Below, piece after piece: positions 23,260 to 34,592 of a stretch of 64,000 nucleotides of DNA (position 1 is the first letter of the stretch; the number at the start of each line of letters is the position of its first letter). The notes below the pieces were generated by a model. The model was not told the origin of the DNA, made no database searches, and saw only the letters and a list, made by a program, of their open reading frames with translations. The translations under genes were made by a program, and so were the position numbers. The DNA comes from Rhytidiadelphus loreus (lineage: Eukaryota > Streptophyta > Bryopsida > Hypnales > Hylocomiaceae): assembly GCA_947034895.1 (NCBI GenBank), contig OX344763.1, positions 48,297,025 through 48,361,024 on the forward strand, read 5' to 3'.

Positions 23260-25785
23260 TTAGTTCAAGTCCATTGGATTGTTATGAGAACCACTCGGTG
23301 CACCTTGTTCGTAATCATTGGACTCTCCAACAACGAGTTTCTTCTTAGCACGAGTCCTTGAAGCAGGTCCATCTGCTTGTAAAATAGATTCCAAGACATT
23401 GGAGTTCTTGAAAGCTTCAAGTGTCCTTTTAGTTTGCGGAGAGTGTAACTCCAATAGATAATCGAGTGCTTGGCTTTGATAATAAGGCCCGTATGTTGAG
23501 TCGAGGTAAGCCATACTATTCAAGTCTTCTGGAGTGGCATTTTCATCACGATTAGCCCCTTGTTCACCTTCAAAATTCCAACGGTGTCCTTCCGGATGAG
23601 CACCCTACTTGAAGGTTTGGGATGTCTTATCAAAATATCCACCAAGGCATTGAAAAAAAAAAAACCTCTTCCCTGCATTGAGAGCTCCTTTTCCCATAAG
23701 GTTGAATGCCACTCTTAGAATTTCACGCGGGTCTGTTTCCCAATTCAATTGTGAGGCAGCAGCTCCCATTTCTTGATTATGTAGGCCTTCTCGCCAACTC
23801 CAAAGCAAGTCTCGTTCCCAAAATCGTGTCTCTACCGTCATGTCTCTATTGTGTTTCCAAGAAGGTGGCATGTAAGTCATCAAGTTGAACATGGTATACA
23901 AGCAATCATGGAATGGTGCTGCACAAATCACACATCGTCGTCTAATCAGACATTGAGTGATGAGACACTAAGGATGGTACACATGTGTACATGATCCAAG
24001 TGCCCATCTTCCTTCTGGCCCAAATTGTTCTAGACATATAGGGCATTTGGTATGATCCAAGACGAAATGAGCTGGCTTTGGCCACAATAGACTTTGGTCT
24101 TTTTCGTTGAAGTGACTAGACATCTGATTTCCATGGTCCCAACCATTTTGTGTCCAGTCTATGACATTTTTTTCCGCCACGTCAAGCATGGACATGTTAT
24201 CCGGAAACATGTCCTCCATCAATGCCCATGATGTCAATCCATTCTCTCGTTTAGGGGCATTTGCTACAAAGTTCTTTGAAACTTTGTCTAGCTCTTTCGC
24301 AACTTGTTGAGATCGATCCACGGAGAGAATGCATGCGACCTTCCAATGATAGTATGTCGCTGCCAACACTGCCAACTTCTCTCGAAGCATTCTATTTTCC
24401 TCAGCCAAATCAAGTTCCTTTGATGATTGTAGATGTGGAATGACAGGAAACGAAAGTGAATCCTGAGTCCCTTGCAAACCATCAACGTGCGGATTGATAG
24501 TATCTTTTGAGACGAACGGAAGCAGTGCCATTGGAAGAATTGAAGAACGCTTTGTACGCTTCGTACGCTTGGCAGAAGGAGAAAGGTGAATGACATCGCT
24601 GGTGAGGTCCCCAACAACCTTGTCCAAGTGATGTGGATCCTGCTCAACAAAGGTTTCGTCCATGTCCGACAATGTGAAAGTCTGACGCTCTTTTTCTCGA
24701 AGGTCTTGTAATTCTTTGGATTGTTGAGAAATGAGAGCATTTTTTTGTTCACATGTAGACCGCCATTTCTTCACATCACCTTTTAAGGTTGCAATTTGTG
24801 CATCCTTGGTCATCAAGAGGTCGAGAGCCTTCGCCAACGTCATCGCATTGTGAACAATATTAGATTCAGACTATGGAATGGGAATGTGACTTGTGGCACA
24901 TACGGGTGAGTCGTCACTTAAAGCAATGTCGAAGACGTTGCTGGCGTCTTGTCGTGGCAAGATTGGAGTCGCAATTGTGGTTGAGGCTGATGCCAATCTA
25001 ATTTTCGTGGTGGACCGTCGCACCTTCGCAGGATGTTTCATCTTCTTTCCCCGCGATGATGAAGCGGCTTGAACATTTGGATCTGGAACTGGAACTGGAA
25101 CTTTGACGGGGGTGATAATCTGCTCCTTCACTCGTACAAGCTTAGGAATCCGTGTGCCATCTGAATCATTATCCTCTTTTGATTCTTCCATGTTCACCTC
25201 TTGAGTTTCTTTGTTTTGTAGATCACTTCGAAAAGGCCCAAGTCCACCCTCCGGAAATTTGAGAACCCCTCTTGGAATTATTCCAACTTCTGGACGCTCC
25301 ACGTAGGTACTTTCTTTAATCGTGGTCCAGTCAACTTGTTTGTTCAAGGCGACCTCAGCATAGGCACCTCTAGCAATGAACAAAGGGGCCTCATTCCTAT
25401 CTACAAAAGGGTTTTTGTAGAGGACTTGCCACAATTCTAAACACCTTCGTATGAAAGCTGGATTTTCACAATACTTCAAATTTGCCTTGTTATTGTGTCG
25501 GTTGTGATGATGGCGCCATGCTGGAAAGAACTTCCCGATGTGATACCATTCAATGTAGTCTTCGCACACCTGCATACTCCAAGGCTCTGGCTCCTCGTTC
25601 CACTCTTTGAAAGCTAGGTGGTTATCATTGTTCAACACATGCCATCGCTTCTTGTGAATGTTACCCCTCCTTTTTCTAGTCTTGTCTTTGGCAGCCTTTC
25701 TAATTGCACCAGGAGTGCGTATTGTGGAAAATCCCGGAAGGGACCCATCACTGCTACCTCCAGTTGCCATGAGATTTGCGGACAT
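23260..25785 (-). pseudogene. RING-H2 protein E of the CHIxKLFP family, three in-frame TAGs
   Basis: One frame of about 840 codons runs from 25,785 (MSANLMATGG) to TAA at 23,260. R lacks the first ATG but keeps the second (M6, at 25,770), which may be the true start. The only interruptions are TAGs at 24,871, 23,968 and 23,605. The conserved domain (WEEPEPW-like start, YIEWYHIGKFFPAWRH, CLELWQVLYKNP, VDWTTIKES) lies at about 50-175. A coiled coil and lysine-rich linker follow. Near residue 580 is a RING-H2 finger, CPICLEQF to HVYHP and on to RRRCVIC: C-x2-C-x14-C-x-H-x2-H-x2-C-x10-C-x2-C. The second TAG falls inside the finger at the H-x2-C gap. Such fingers usually recruit ubiquitin-conjugating enzymes. 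R shares the last two TAGs but reads CAG at the first. Confidence 0.7.
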
Positions 25786-25924
25786 CGCAAAATTGTAAGA
25801 ACCAAATGATAGCAAAAAATAGTATATATATTATCCAAAAGGGTCACGCATGCAGCCAACAAAGGTTGCAAGACAGAAAGCCTCAATGGAAAATGAAGGT
25901 GATAGCATGATGATGGGCTACTGG

Positions 25925-25932
25925 CTATATAG
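25925..25932 (-). promoter_or_regulatory. TATA-like box of E
   Basis: CTATATAG lies about 140 bases before the E start. It is kept in R as CTATATAT at 28,182-28,189. Confidence 0.45.
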
Positions 25933-26228
25933 GGCGAGTGACTTCGGTCTAGGGGGGTGAGTACGGATAGGGCAACTGCGTATCCAGCGACTTCGGGTCT
26001 GGGTAGGGCGACAGCGGGTCTCGAGAGGGCGACAGCGGGTCCAAATTGGGCGACTTCGGGTCTACCACCGGGTCTAGGTACCTTTTGCGCACCCGCGGTC
26101 ACCCACACAAGAACACTTCCTGAACCCGCGGTTTCCCTGCCAAACCCGCAGTCGCCCACCCGCAGTCGCCCTCGTCCACCCGTAGTCGCCCCTACCCGCA
26201 CTCTCCTACCCGTACGCGCCCTCCAGTT
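25932..26228. promoter_or_regulatory. Array upstream of E and right terminal array of L
   Basis: To about 26,085 the cores read GGGCGACAGCGGGTC on the plus strand, away from gene E. From about 26,095 they read ACCCGCAGTCGCCC, that is inward from the right element end. The switch point separates a promoter array from a terminal array. Confidence 0.75.
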
Positions 26229-26230
26229 TG

Positions 26231-26260
26231 CCAAGTGGATGCCATGTGGCATCCACTTGG
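26231..26260. repeat. Subterminal hairpin, right end of L
   Basis: Fourteen-base perfect arms (CCAAGTGGATGCCA) flank a TG spacer. The site is conserved in R around 27,692-27,721. Confidence 0.75.
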
Positions 26261-26327
26261 AGGGGGGTAATTTCCTGTAAAGTCAAAGGTAAATTTGACT
26301 TTTCGTGACGTCGCGCGGGCTCTACTA

Positions 26328-26343
26328 GACGTCGCGCGACGTC
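26328..26343. repeat. Perfect 16-base palindrome near right terminus
   Basis: GACGTCGCGCGACGTC lies about 32 bases inside the element end. In R it is GACGTCGCACGACGTC. It may be a transposase or host-factor site. Confidence 0.65.
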
Positions 26344-26366
26344 TGTCTATCGCGCTGTCGCAGCGA

Positions 26367-26375
26367 ACAACCCTG
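26367..26375. repeat. Right terminal inverted repeat of L
   Basis: ACAACCCTG is the reverse complement of the left end CAGGGTTGT. The matching end of R begins at 27,575 as TAGGATTGT. Confidence 0.7.
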
Positions 26376-26889
26376 CTCTAAACTAAGTCCCTAAAATGAA
26401 AACTTGTTGAATTAGTCAAAATCCAACAGCCGTCCGCCACCCGCCTCTAATTTCGATGCTGCCCGTCCGCCTGTCGTAGGTTGCTGTCCGCGATTTCGTC
26501 ATTGCTGTCCACCTGTCGCCGGTCGCCGTCTGCGATTTCGACGTTGCCGTCCGTATTTCCGTTCTTAGCACCGTTGGGGCTTTAGAAATGTTTTTGTTTT
26601 TGCTGCTCAACGGTCATGAGGAATGGGCTTGATCTGAATTCTATAAGTTCTTAGAATTTCAAACTAACAAGCACTCCTGAGAAACTGAACGCTAAGATTT
26701 CTAAGGGCTAGGAGCTGCAATTTATTTTGTGTCCCTTGCTTGGTAATGCATAGTTCAGTGGACAGGAGGGCTTTGATTTCCAAGGCTTCATTCACACATT
26801 TTTTCTAATATTTTTTACAAATCTTATCCAACGGTTACATTTTTAATTTGAATCCAATATACAGAATCAGAGGTGATCACTATAAGCAA
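26376..26889. other. 5' part of the hAT2 element with CGTCCGC-type array
   Basis: Cores such as CCGTCCGCC, TGTCCGCGATTTCG and CCGTCTGCGATTTCG cluster at about 26,428-26,570. The same style of array follows hAT2 at 49,740-49,890, so both belong to hAT2. A weak match to its right end (GTTGAATTAGTCAAAATCC) near 26,406 may mark its left terminus. Confidence 0.45.
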
Positions 26890-27574
26890 GGATTGGTCTT
26901 CTTGGTATGGCTTCCCGGAGGTTGGTAAAGTGCAATGCCGGTTTTGCAACTTGTTGTTTGCCAAGAAAGTAAGCCGGATGTTTAGCCATTTAGGATACCA
27001 AGGCACATCGGGGTCTTGTGACAAAGGAATTAGCCTTTGTTAAAAAATGACATCTCAAGTTCGAGCTTTATTTTTGGGTTGCCAGGGGGCAATCCCACGA
27101 AGATCGGCTCTAAACAATGTGGATGGCAGTGGCACACCTATGGCTATGCGGGAATGCGATAATTCAAATGGAAGAAACATGACACGGTCTACACATTCCG
27201 ACTCATGCACTACACCGGAGAATTTGGATCCATTGTCTTCTGAAGTGAACTTAAGTACACAAAGATCAAGTGAACGTGGTACTTTGCGGGGATCAATTAG
27301 TAGGCCTTTGATTAGTCAAAAGGAAAGTAGTCTGGTGAATGGATTTGAAGAAGCAAAGAAACGCAAGTTGAATGCGGTGTAGGCCAATTTCTTTTATGCT
27401 GCAAACATACCATTTGTTGTTGCGAGGAACCCAGCATTCAAAGAAGTGGTGAAGAGAACAGTCGAGTTTCAACAGCCTTATATCCCACCGTCATATCACG
27501 ACTTACACCATAAATTGCTTGACCAAGCAAAGGCAGACATTGAGGTCAATCTCTAAAAGCGGACCGAACACAGC
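26890..27574 (+). pseudogene. hAT2 transposase, N-terminal piece
   Basis: Read on the plus strand, KDWSSWYGF leads into a BED-like finger (VQCRFCNLLFAKK, then FSHLGYQG and a later C), the same layout as transposase A. A TAA at 27,041 and a TAG near 27,380 interrupt it. ANFFYAANIPFVVARNPAF and QQPYIPPSYHDLHHKLLDQ align in order with the A segment FFYEANISFNVVRHPAF. The gene is cut at 27,574 by element R and resumes at 46,882 with KFGATLSIDGWTS. It is therefore a second hAT family used as an insertion target. Confidence 0.75.
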
Positions 27575-27732
27575 TAGGATTGTTCGCTGCGACAGCGTGA
27601 CACCGCGACAGACAGACGTCGCACGACGTCTAGTAGAGCCCGCGCGACGTCACGAAAAGTCAAATTTACCTTTACAGGAAATTACCCCCCTCCAGGTGGA
27701 TGCCACATGGCATCCACTTGGCAAACTGGAGG

Positions 27733-28170
27733 GCGCGTACGGGTAGGAGAGTGCGGGTAGGGGCGACTTCGGGTGGGTGACTACGGGTGGACGAGGACGA
27801 CTGCGGGTGGGCGACTTTAGGTAGAGGAGGGCGACAACGTATAGGCGATTGCAAGTGGAGGAGTGCGGGTGGAGGAGGCGACAGCGGATGGGCGATTGCT
27901 GTTTTAGGAAGGAGACCGCGGGTAAGCGACTGCGGGTTTGGGAGGGAGACCGCGGATTCAGGAAGTAGTCTTGGGTGGGCGACTGCGGGTTCAGGAAGTG
28001 GTCTTAGGTGGGTGACCGCGGGTGCTGAAAAGGTACCTAGACCCAGTGGTGGACCCGAAGTCGCCCAATTTGGACCCGCTGTCGCCCGACCTATACCCGA
28101 AGTCGCCCACGTTGGACCCGCAGTCGCTGGATACGCAGTTGCCCTATCCGTACTCGCCCCCCTAAACCGA
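27733..28170. promoter_or_regulatory. R copy of terminal array and array upstream of E'
   Basis: Inward GGGCGAC-type cores run to about 28,035, with more decay than in L. From 28,063 they switch to ACCCGAAGTCGCCC toward E'. The layout is the mirror image of 25,932-26,228. Confidence 0.75.
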
Positions 28171-28343
28171 AGTCACTCGCCCTATATATCCAGTAGCCCA
28201 TCATCATGCTATCACCTTCATTTTCTATTGAGGCTTTCTGTCTTGCAACCTTTGTTGGCTGCATGCGTGACCCTTTTGGATAATATATATACTATTTTTT
28301 GCTATCATTTGGTTCTTACAATTTTGCGACGTCCGCAAATCTC

Positions 28344-30841
28344 ATGGCGATTGGAGGTAGTAGTGATGGGTCCCTTCCGGGGTTTTCCATTGTACGCACT
28401 CCTGGTGCAATTAGAAAGGCTGCCAAAGACAAGACTAGAAAAAGGAGGGGTAACATTCACAAGAAGCGATGGCATGTGTTGAACAATGATAACCACCTAG
28501 CTTTCAAAGAGTGGAACGAGGAGCCAGAGCCATGGAGTATGCAGGTGTGCGAAGATTACATTGAATGGTGTCACATCGGGAAGTTCTTTCCGGCATGGCG
28601 CCATCATCACAACCGACACAATAACAAGGCAAATTTGAAGTATTGTGAAAATCCAGCTTTCATACGAAGGTGTTTAGAATTGTGGCAAGTCCTCTACAAA
28701 AACCCTTTTGTAGATAGGAATGAGGCCCCTTTGTTCATTGCTAGAGGTGCCTATGCTAAGGTCGCCTTGAACAAACAAGTTGACTGGACTACCATCAAGG
28801 AAAGTACCTACGTGGAACGTCCAGAAGTTGAAATAATTCCAAGAGGAGTTCTGGATTCCCAGAGGGTGGACTTGGGCCTTTTCGAAGTGATCCACAAAAC
28901 AAAGAAACTCAAGAGGTGAACATGGAAGAATCAAAAGAGGATAATGATTCAGATGGCACACGGATTCCTAAGCTTGTACGAGTGAAGGAGCAGATTATCA
29001 CCCCCGTCAAAGTTCTAGTTCCAACTGTTCAAGCCACTTCATCATCACGGGGAAAGAAGATGAAACATCCCGCCAAGGTGCGACGGTCCACCACGAAAAT
29101 TAGATTGGCATTAGCCTCAACCACAATTGCGGCTCCAATCTTGCCACCACAAGACGCCAACAACGTCTTCGACTTTGCTTTAAGTGACGACTCACCTGTA
29201 TGTGCCACAAGTCATATTCCCATTCTACAGTCTGAATCTAATGTTGTTCACAATGCGATGACATTGGCGAAGGCTCTCGACCTCTTGAAGACCAAGGATG
29301 CACAAATTGCAACCTTAAAAGGTGATGTGAAGAAATGGCGGTCTACATGTGAACAAAAAAATGCTCTCATTTCTCAACAATCCAAAGAATTACAAGGCCT
29401 TCAAGAAAAAGAGCGTCAGACTTTCACATTGTCGGACATAGACGACACCTTTGTTGAGCAGGATCCACATCACTTGGACAAGGTTGTTGGGGACCTCACC
29501 AGCGATGTCATTCACCTTTCTCCTTCTGCCAAGCGTACGAAGCGTACAAAGCGTTCTTCAATTCTTCCAATGGCACTGCTTCCGTTCGTCTCAAAAGATA
29601 CTATCAATCCGCACGTTGATGGTTTGCAAGGGACTCAGGATTCACTTTCGTTTCCTGTCATTCCACATCTACAATCATCAAAGGAACTTGATTTGGCTGA
29701 GGAAAATAGAATGCTTCGAGAGAAGTTGGCAGTGTTGGCAGCGACATACTATCATTGGAAGGTCGCATGCATTCTCTCCGCGGATCGATCTCAACAAGTT
29801 GCGAAAGAGCTAGACAAAGTTTCAAAGAACTTTGTAGCAAATGCCCCTAAACGAGAGAATGGATTGACATCATGGGCATTGATGGAGGACATGTTTCCGG
29901 ATACCATATCCATGCTTGACGTGGCGGAAAAAAATGTCATAGATTGGACACAAAATGGTTGGGACCATGGAAATCAGATGTCTAGTCACTTCAACGAAAA
30001 AGACCAAAGTCTATTATGGCCAAAGCCAGCTCATTTTGTCTTGGATCATACCAAATGCCCTATATGTCTAGAACAATTTGGGCCAGAAGGAGGATGGGCA
30101 CTTGGATCATGTACACATGTGTACCATCCTTAGTGTCTCATCACCCAATGTTTGATTAGACGACGATGTGTAATTTGTTCAACACCATTCCATGATTGCT
30201 TGTATACCATGTTCAACTTGATGACTTACATGCCACCTTCTTGGAAACACAATAGAGACACGATGGTAGAGACACGATTTTCGGGACGAGACTTGCTTTG
30301 GAGTTGGTGAGAAGGCCTACGTGATCAAGAAATGGGAGCTGCTGCCTCACAATTGAATTGGGAAACGGACCCGCGTGAAATTCTAAGAGTGGCATTCAAC
30401 TTTATAGAAAAAGGAGCTCACAATGCAGGGAAGAGGGCGTTTTTTTTTCAATGCCTTGGTGGATATTTTGATAAGACATCCCAAACCTTCAAGTAGGGTG
30501 CTCATCCGGAAGGACACCGTTGGAATTTTGAAGGTGAACAAGGGGCTAATCGTGATGAAAATGCCACTCCAGAAGACTTGAATAGTATGGCTTACCTCGA
30601 CTCAACATACGGGCCTTATTACCAAAGTCAAGCGCTCGATTATCTGTTGGAGTTACACTCTCCGCAAACTAAAAGGACACTTGAAGCTTTCAAGAACTCC
30701 AATGTCTTGGAATCTATTTTACAAGCAGATGGACCTGCTTCAAGGACTCGTGCTAAGAAGAAACTCGTTGTTGGAGAGTCCAATGATTACGAACAAGGTG
30801 CAACAAGTGGTTCTCAAAACAATCCAATGGACTTGAACTAA
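28344..30841 (+). pseudogene. RING-H2 protein E', damaged copy of E
   Basis: The frame starts at the ATG at 28,344 (MAIGGSSDG), the second methionine of E. A one-base loss near 28,860 shifts the frame after the conserved domain (IIPRGVL). Reading resumes in the E frame at 28,916-30,133 (MEESKEDNDSD to HVYHP). It has CAG where E has the TAG at 24,871. It shares the TAG inside the RING finger and the TAG after TFK, and adds a TGA at the E codon CGA (SWREG). The last piece, 30,578-30,841, matches E residue for residue apart from two changes. E and E' are therefore independently decaying copies of a gene already carrying two TAGs. Confidence 0.8.
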
Positions 30842-32516
30842 ACATTTCTATGAGATATTTACTTCAACGGTGGTTCTAGTTGATCGTAGTAGTATACAAG
30901 ATGTAAGGCCCATAGTATAAGGGCAGTAGCATATCCATACTTGCACAATGTAGTACTCTAGCAAGAGTTAGGGTTCAGATGTTGGCTTCTAAAACTATAC
31001 CGCCTTGGCTGTGTATTGTACTACTATGCTTATGGACAACAACCTTCTATTGCTTTGGTTTTGAAGGTTTGGGCATACTTATACATTTGTAGCCTAAAAT
31101 GTAATTGGTGAAATGCAAATACATTTGTTGTAGTGCCTCGCACAATGATTCCATACACAGTCCCCACAAAATTGCAATCTTCAAATCTTTTAATGAATTT
31201 TTTCCTTTTGGATTTTTTTCTCATACATTATGTTTTTGTTTACATGGAAAAATTTGATAAATTCCATTCAGATTTTTTATGAGAAAGTTATGGACCATTT
31301 GGTTTGGCGGGCAACTTGAGTCTACAACTTCTCCTTTTAAAAGTTGCTTGTAGGATTTGTTTCTCCAGGCAATTTCTACAATCTAAAAAAAAAATTAGTT
31401 CCAGTCACATAGTTAACTTCACTTGATAGCACACTTTCACCATTTTCATTCCATTTTAGAGACATTCATTATTTAAATTTTACAACTAGATCTTACCTAC
31501 TTCTACTCAACAATTTTTTAAACTATCCAAAATATTTTTTGAAAATTGTGGTTTTCCCACATATAACCATAGGATCTTACACCTTACTAGTATTAAAATG
31601 TGTGGAAAAAATTTCAGAATTTTTCATCTTACAGATTGCAAGATATCCGCATTTAAAGTGAAAAAAACAATTTTTTCAGCACATTGCTGGACTACATTAT
31701 TTGACTTTTAACATTTTTCACTTTAATTTCTTGCACTACAGAGTTTTGAGCTTTAAACGAATATAGTGGAGAATTGAGTTGAGAGTCTAAGTACAAAAAC
31801 GGTTTTCAAAAAAACTTAATTTTCATTCTTAAAAAAATTGTAGAATAGAAGTACATACGAGGTTGAATGAAAATCTATTTTCTTTCTAAGATAGAATTAA
31901 AATGCACTAATCCCCACAGTCAGATTGTTCTAGCAAGCAAACTAAACCATGTCAAACTTCTTTTCTTGAACAATTGCCAAAATTGCGTTCCTAAATTAAT
32001 CTTACAAGGTATTTTTTCCACCAAAAGCTCTAAGTGCCCAATAAACAAGATTGTCCATAACTTTCTCATAAAAAATCCAAATGAAATGAAAAAAAGCTTT
32101 CCGGATAGACAAAATTATAATCTATGAGGGAAAAAAATTTAGAAAAATAAATTCAAATGCTTGTCACATTTTTTTGCTGCCCGTTCTCCCTTGCTTTGGA
32201 GTTTGGACTATATGGGCATAATTTTTGTTCCCGGGCACCGATTGGAAAAAAAGTTATATTGCCACAAAGGTAATCATTTTTTCTATCTTCAAATAAAGTT
32301 TCAAAAATTCAGTCCAAAATTTCAGCCCGTAGGTACCATCTCTGACATCCATTCTTGCAAAGACACCAAATTCATTGCCCTCATATTCAAAATATAATAA
32401 AAAACATATGTACATTTCAAAGACAAAGGTGTGAACATATTTATTCCACAAAACCTTTAGAAAATTAAAAATTGGAAGGCCAAAATGTTTTGTTTCCACC
32501 ACACTAGATCCAACCA
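30842..32516. other. Spacer between E' and D' in R
   Basis: This is the reverse complement of 21,589-23,259, including the inverted pair of 3'-flank segments (about 31,200-31,330 and 32,030-32,140). No gene is seen. Confidence 0.6.
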
Positions 32517-34006
32517 CTAAGCACTTTTTTCACTATTCACAATGTCACCTTCTTTGGGCTCCGGTCCCATTCTTTGAAGTTCCGCACAGGTGGCACCTAT
32601 GGCTTTTACATTCCACTTGCGCCATTCCTTAAAAAAACGGATGTGGCACTCCAAATCCAATATGTCCTCGTGCAACAACTCTTGTTTTTTCTCCAGTAGC
32701 TTCACCAAATAAAAAAGCGTTGCTCTTTCTTCTGTATTACTACCATAATCCGGAGCTAAAGCCAAGATGCCCTCTTTTTTGGCTTCTTTTAGGGCATCAT
32801 CATAATATTTCATCTCTAGCTCACGTATTTGAAGATTCAAGCTTCTCCTTTCGCTTTGATGGGACCATTTCTTACGTTGCAAAAGATCAAGTTTATTTTG
32901 AAGCACCGCTAAGTCATCGGAAATGTGTGCACGCCCCTCTTCGATCTTCTTGAAATAATTTATTCTACTTTTGTTTAACTTAGAGTAAATCTTCTCATTT
33001 TCAGCAATGGCGTTTTCAGTCGCCTCTAATTCCTTCTTCAACCCATCCACAACAGTTGGATTCACTAGAAGATGATGTACTTTCTCTTTCAAATTCAATA
33101 GATCCGCTACTGTTGAAATCAAAGCTACTCGTGCACTTTCGATCTTAGTGCACAACATCTCCAAATTGTCTTCCGAACCATTGTCACTACTTTCGCTAGC
33201 CCCACTGTTTGCACCAGAACGGTCCACATTCATCGGTACATGAACATCTAAGCCTTCTTTTTCTAATCTTAGACAATGATTGCGGCTCCTCAAGCTTCCT
33301 CTTTCCCTTCTTGTCAACTTGAACATCCTCGGCTGCCTCTTGTTTTTCTTTGCCAATGTCTTCGTCGTCACTCTCAAAAGAATATCCATCGTATTCATGA
33401 GTGTGCTCATTTGAGCTAGAAGTTGAAGACCATTGAACTTGGTCATCACCAACTACCAACTTGCCAAGCTTCGCCTCTAAAAGCTTCTGATTTGCTTAAA
33501 GAAGTCCTTCTTCATCCAGCACTATCGGTGTGTCCGGGCGGTCACCGATAGGAAGCTCCTTCAAGGTTGTCCAATCTACCTTTTTCTTCAATTGAACTTC
33601 AACGTACACCATTTGCACAAGATAGAAAGAGAAGTTGTCATTTCGATAAGGCTGGGACTCCAAATAGAGTTGCTGCCATACCTCCAAACACCTTCGCTGG
33701 AAGACAACACTCTTGCAGTAAGCCAAATTTGCCTTATTAGACTTCACGTGCAAAGTGTGGCCAAAACGGGAACAACTTGTTGATGTGGCACCAATCCACA
33801 TATTTGTTTACAGTTTCATATGTCCAAGGCTCTGGTTCTGCTTCCCATTCCAAAAAAGCCTTCATCTTTGGATGCAACAAGATGGGTACCTACTTCTTGC
33901 GAGGTTTGCCGCTCCTTTTACGATCCTTGTCACAAACCGCCTTTTTGGTGAGCCGAAGTCGGTATCTTGACATACCATGTGGCGGTTGAGAGTCCTCACC
34001 CTCCAT
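32517..34006 (-). pseudogene. Coiled-coil protein D', damaged copy of D
   Basis: Aligned with D from the start codon at 34,006. Two bases are missing in the segment after NKLFPFW (about 33,760), shifting the frame inside the conserved domain. CAA to TAA at about 33,498 interrupts the segment after VLDEEGLL. A further shift lies near 33,240. The coiled coil (32,517-33,240) remains open and closely similar to D, ending EKSA. It is not expected to make a full-length protein. Confidence 0.85.
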
Positions 34007-34227
34007 AACGATCACTTCGTCTCAAAAATAGCCAACTAAGTACTATGTGGTTTAGGGTTGCAAGCCTAAACCGTAGGTGTAAGAAATGCTAAATGTAATC
34101 CTATCACATTTAACATTTACAAAAATACAATGTTCTCGGAAAACACCCTATGTCATCCAAGTGCGAATAAAATGAGCCGTGCAAAGGGACAAAAATCCCC
34201 CTCACAACTCAAACCCCTAGCTTCTGT

Positions 34228-34263
34228 GCATGCATTCAGCCACGTCAGCAAGTGAAAGGCAGT
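34228..34263 (-). promoter_or_regulatory. R copy of the shared promoter-like block (D')
   Basis: In gene direction this is ACTGCCTTTCACTTGCTGAC followed by GTGGCTGAATGCATGC. It is the inverted counterpart of 19,843-19,878 with a few transitions. Confidence 0.5.
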
Positions 34264-34290
34264 GCGCAGAATGCCAGGGCAAATGAAAGT

Positions 34291-34592
34291 GGCGACTTCG
34301 GGTGGAGGAGAACGTTGATGTACCCGAGGTCGCCCCTGGGGCGCATGTGGGTCCAGAAGTGGGGCGAGTGCGGGTCACTGGAAGTGCACAAGGGCGACCG
34401 CGGGTCCTAAAGTGGGGCGAGTGCGGGTTTGGACAGGTGCTCCAACGCGACCGCGGGTCTAAGGAGCCCAGGCGAGTAGGCAACCGCGGGTCCTAGGCGA
34501 CTGCGGGTCCTGGGCGACCACAGGTCCAAGATGACTTCCGATCCACTTTGCAAAGGCAACCTTGGGTCCCAAGCGACCGCGGGTCTATCTAT
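34291..34592. promoter_or_regulatory. R copy of the array upstream of D'
   Basis: GGGCGACCGCGGGTCC cores on the plus strand point away from the minus-strand D'. It is shorter than the L array by several units, so copy number has changed since the two elements separated. Confidence 0.75.

Larger units (their letters stand above)
3715..26375. mobile_element. Giant multigene hAT-type element, copy L
   Basis: The left end reads CAGGGTTGTCTTGTCTGACA and the right end, inward, CAGGGTTGTTCGCTGCGACA, so the first nine bases are identical inverted repeats of the hAT YARGG type. Inside lie, in order, A (transposase, minus), B (minus), G (minus), C (kinase, plus), D (plus) and E (minus). Each has an upstream GGGCGACYGCGGGTC array, and arrays also lie just inside both ends. 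The boundaries are supported by copy R, whose homology stops at the same inner terminus. The 8 bases flanking the ends (CCTCCAAT and CTCTAAAC) do not match, so no target duplication is visible. The element is far larger than ordinary hAT elements, which carry one transposase gene in a few kb. Confidence 0.75.

Noticed and set aside
23260..25785. Possible genetic code with TAG as glutamine
   Set aside because: TAG also ends D, A and H frames at matching positions, and TAA and TGA stops break other copies. CAG-to-TAG decay explains the data with less.
3715..26375. Integrated large DNA virus or virophage as source of the multigene block
   Set aside because: I see no capsid, packaging ATPase, polymerase or other viral hallmark; the ends and transposase are of hAT type.
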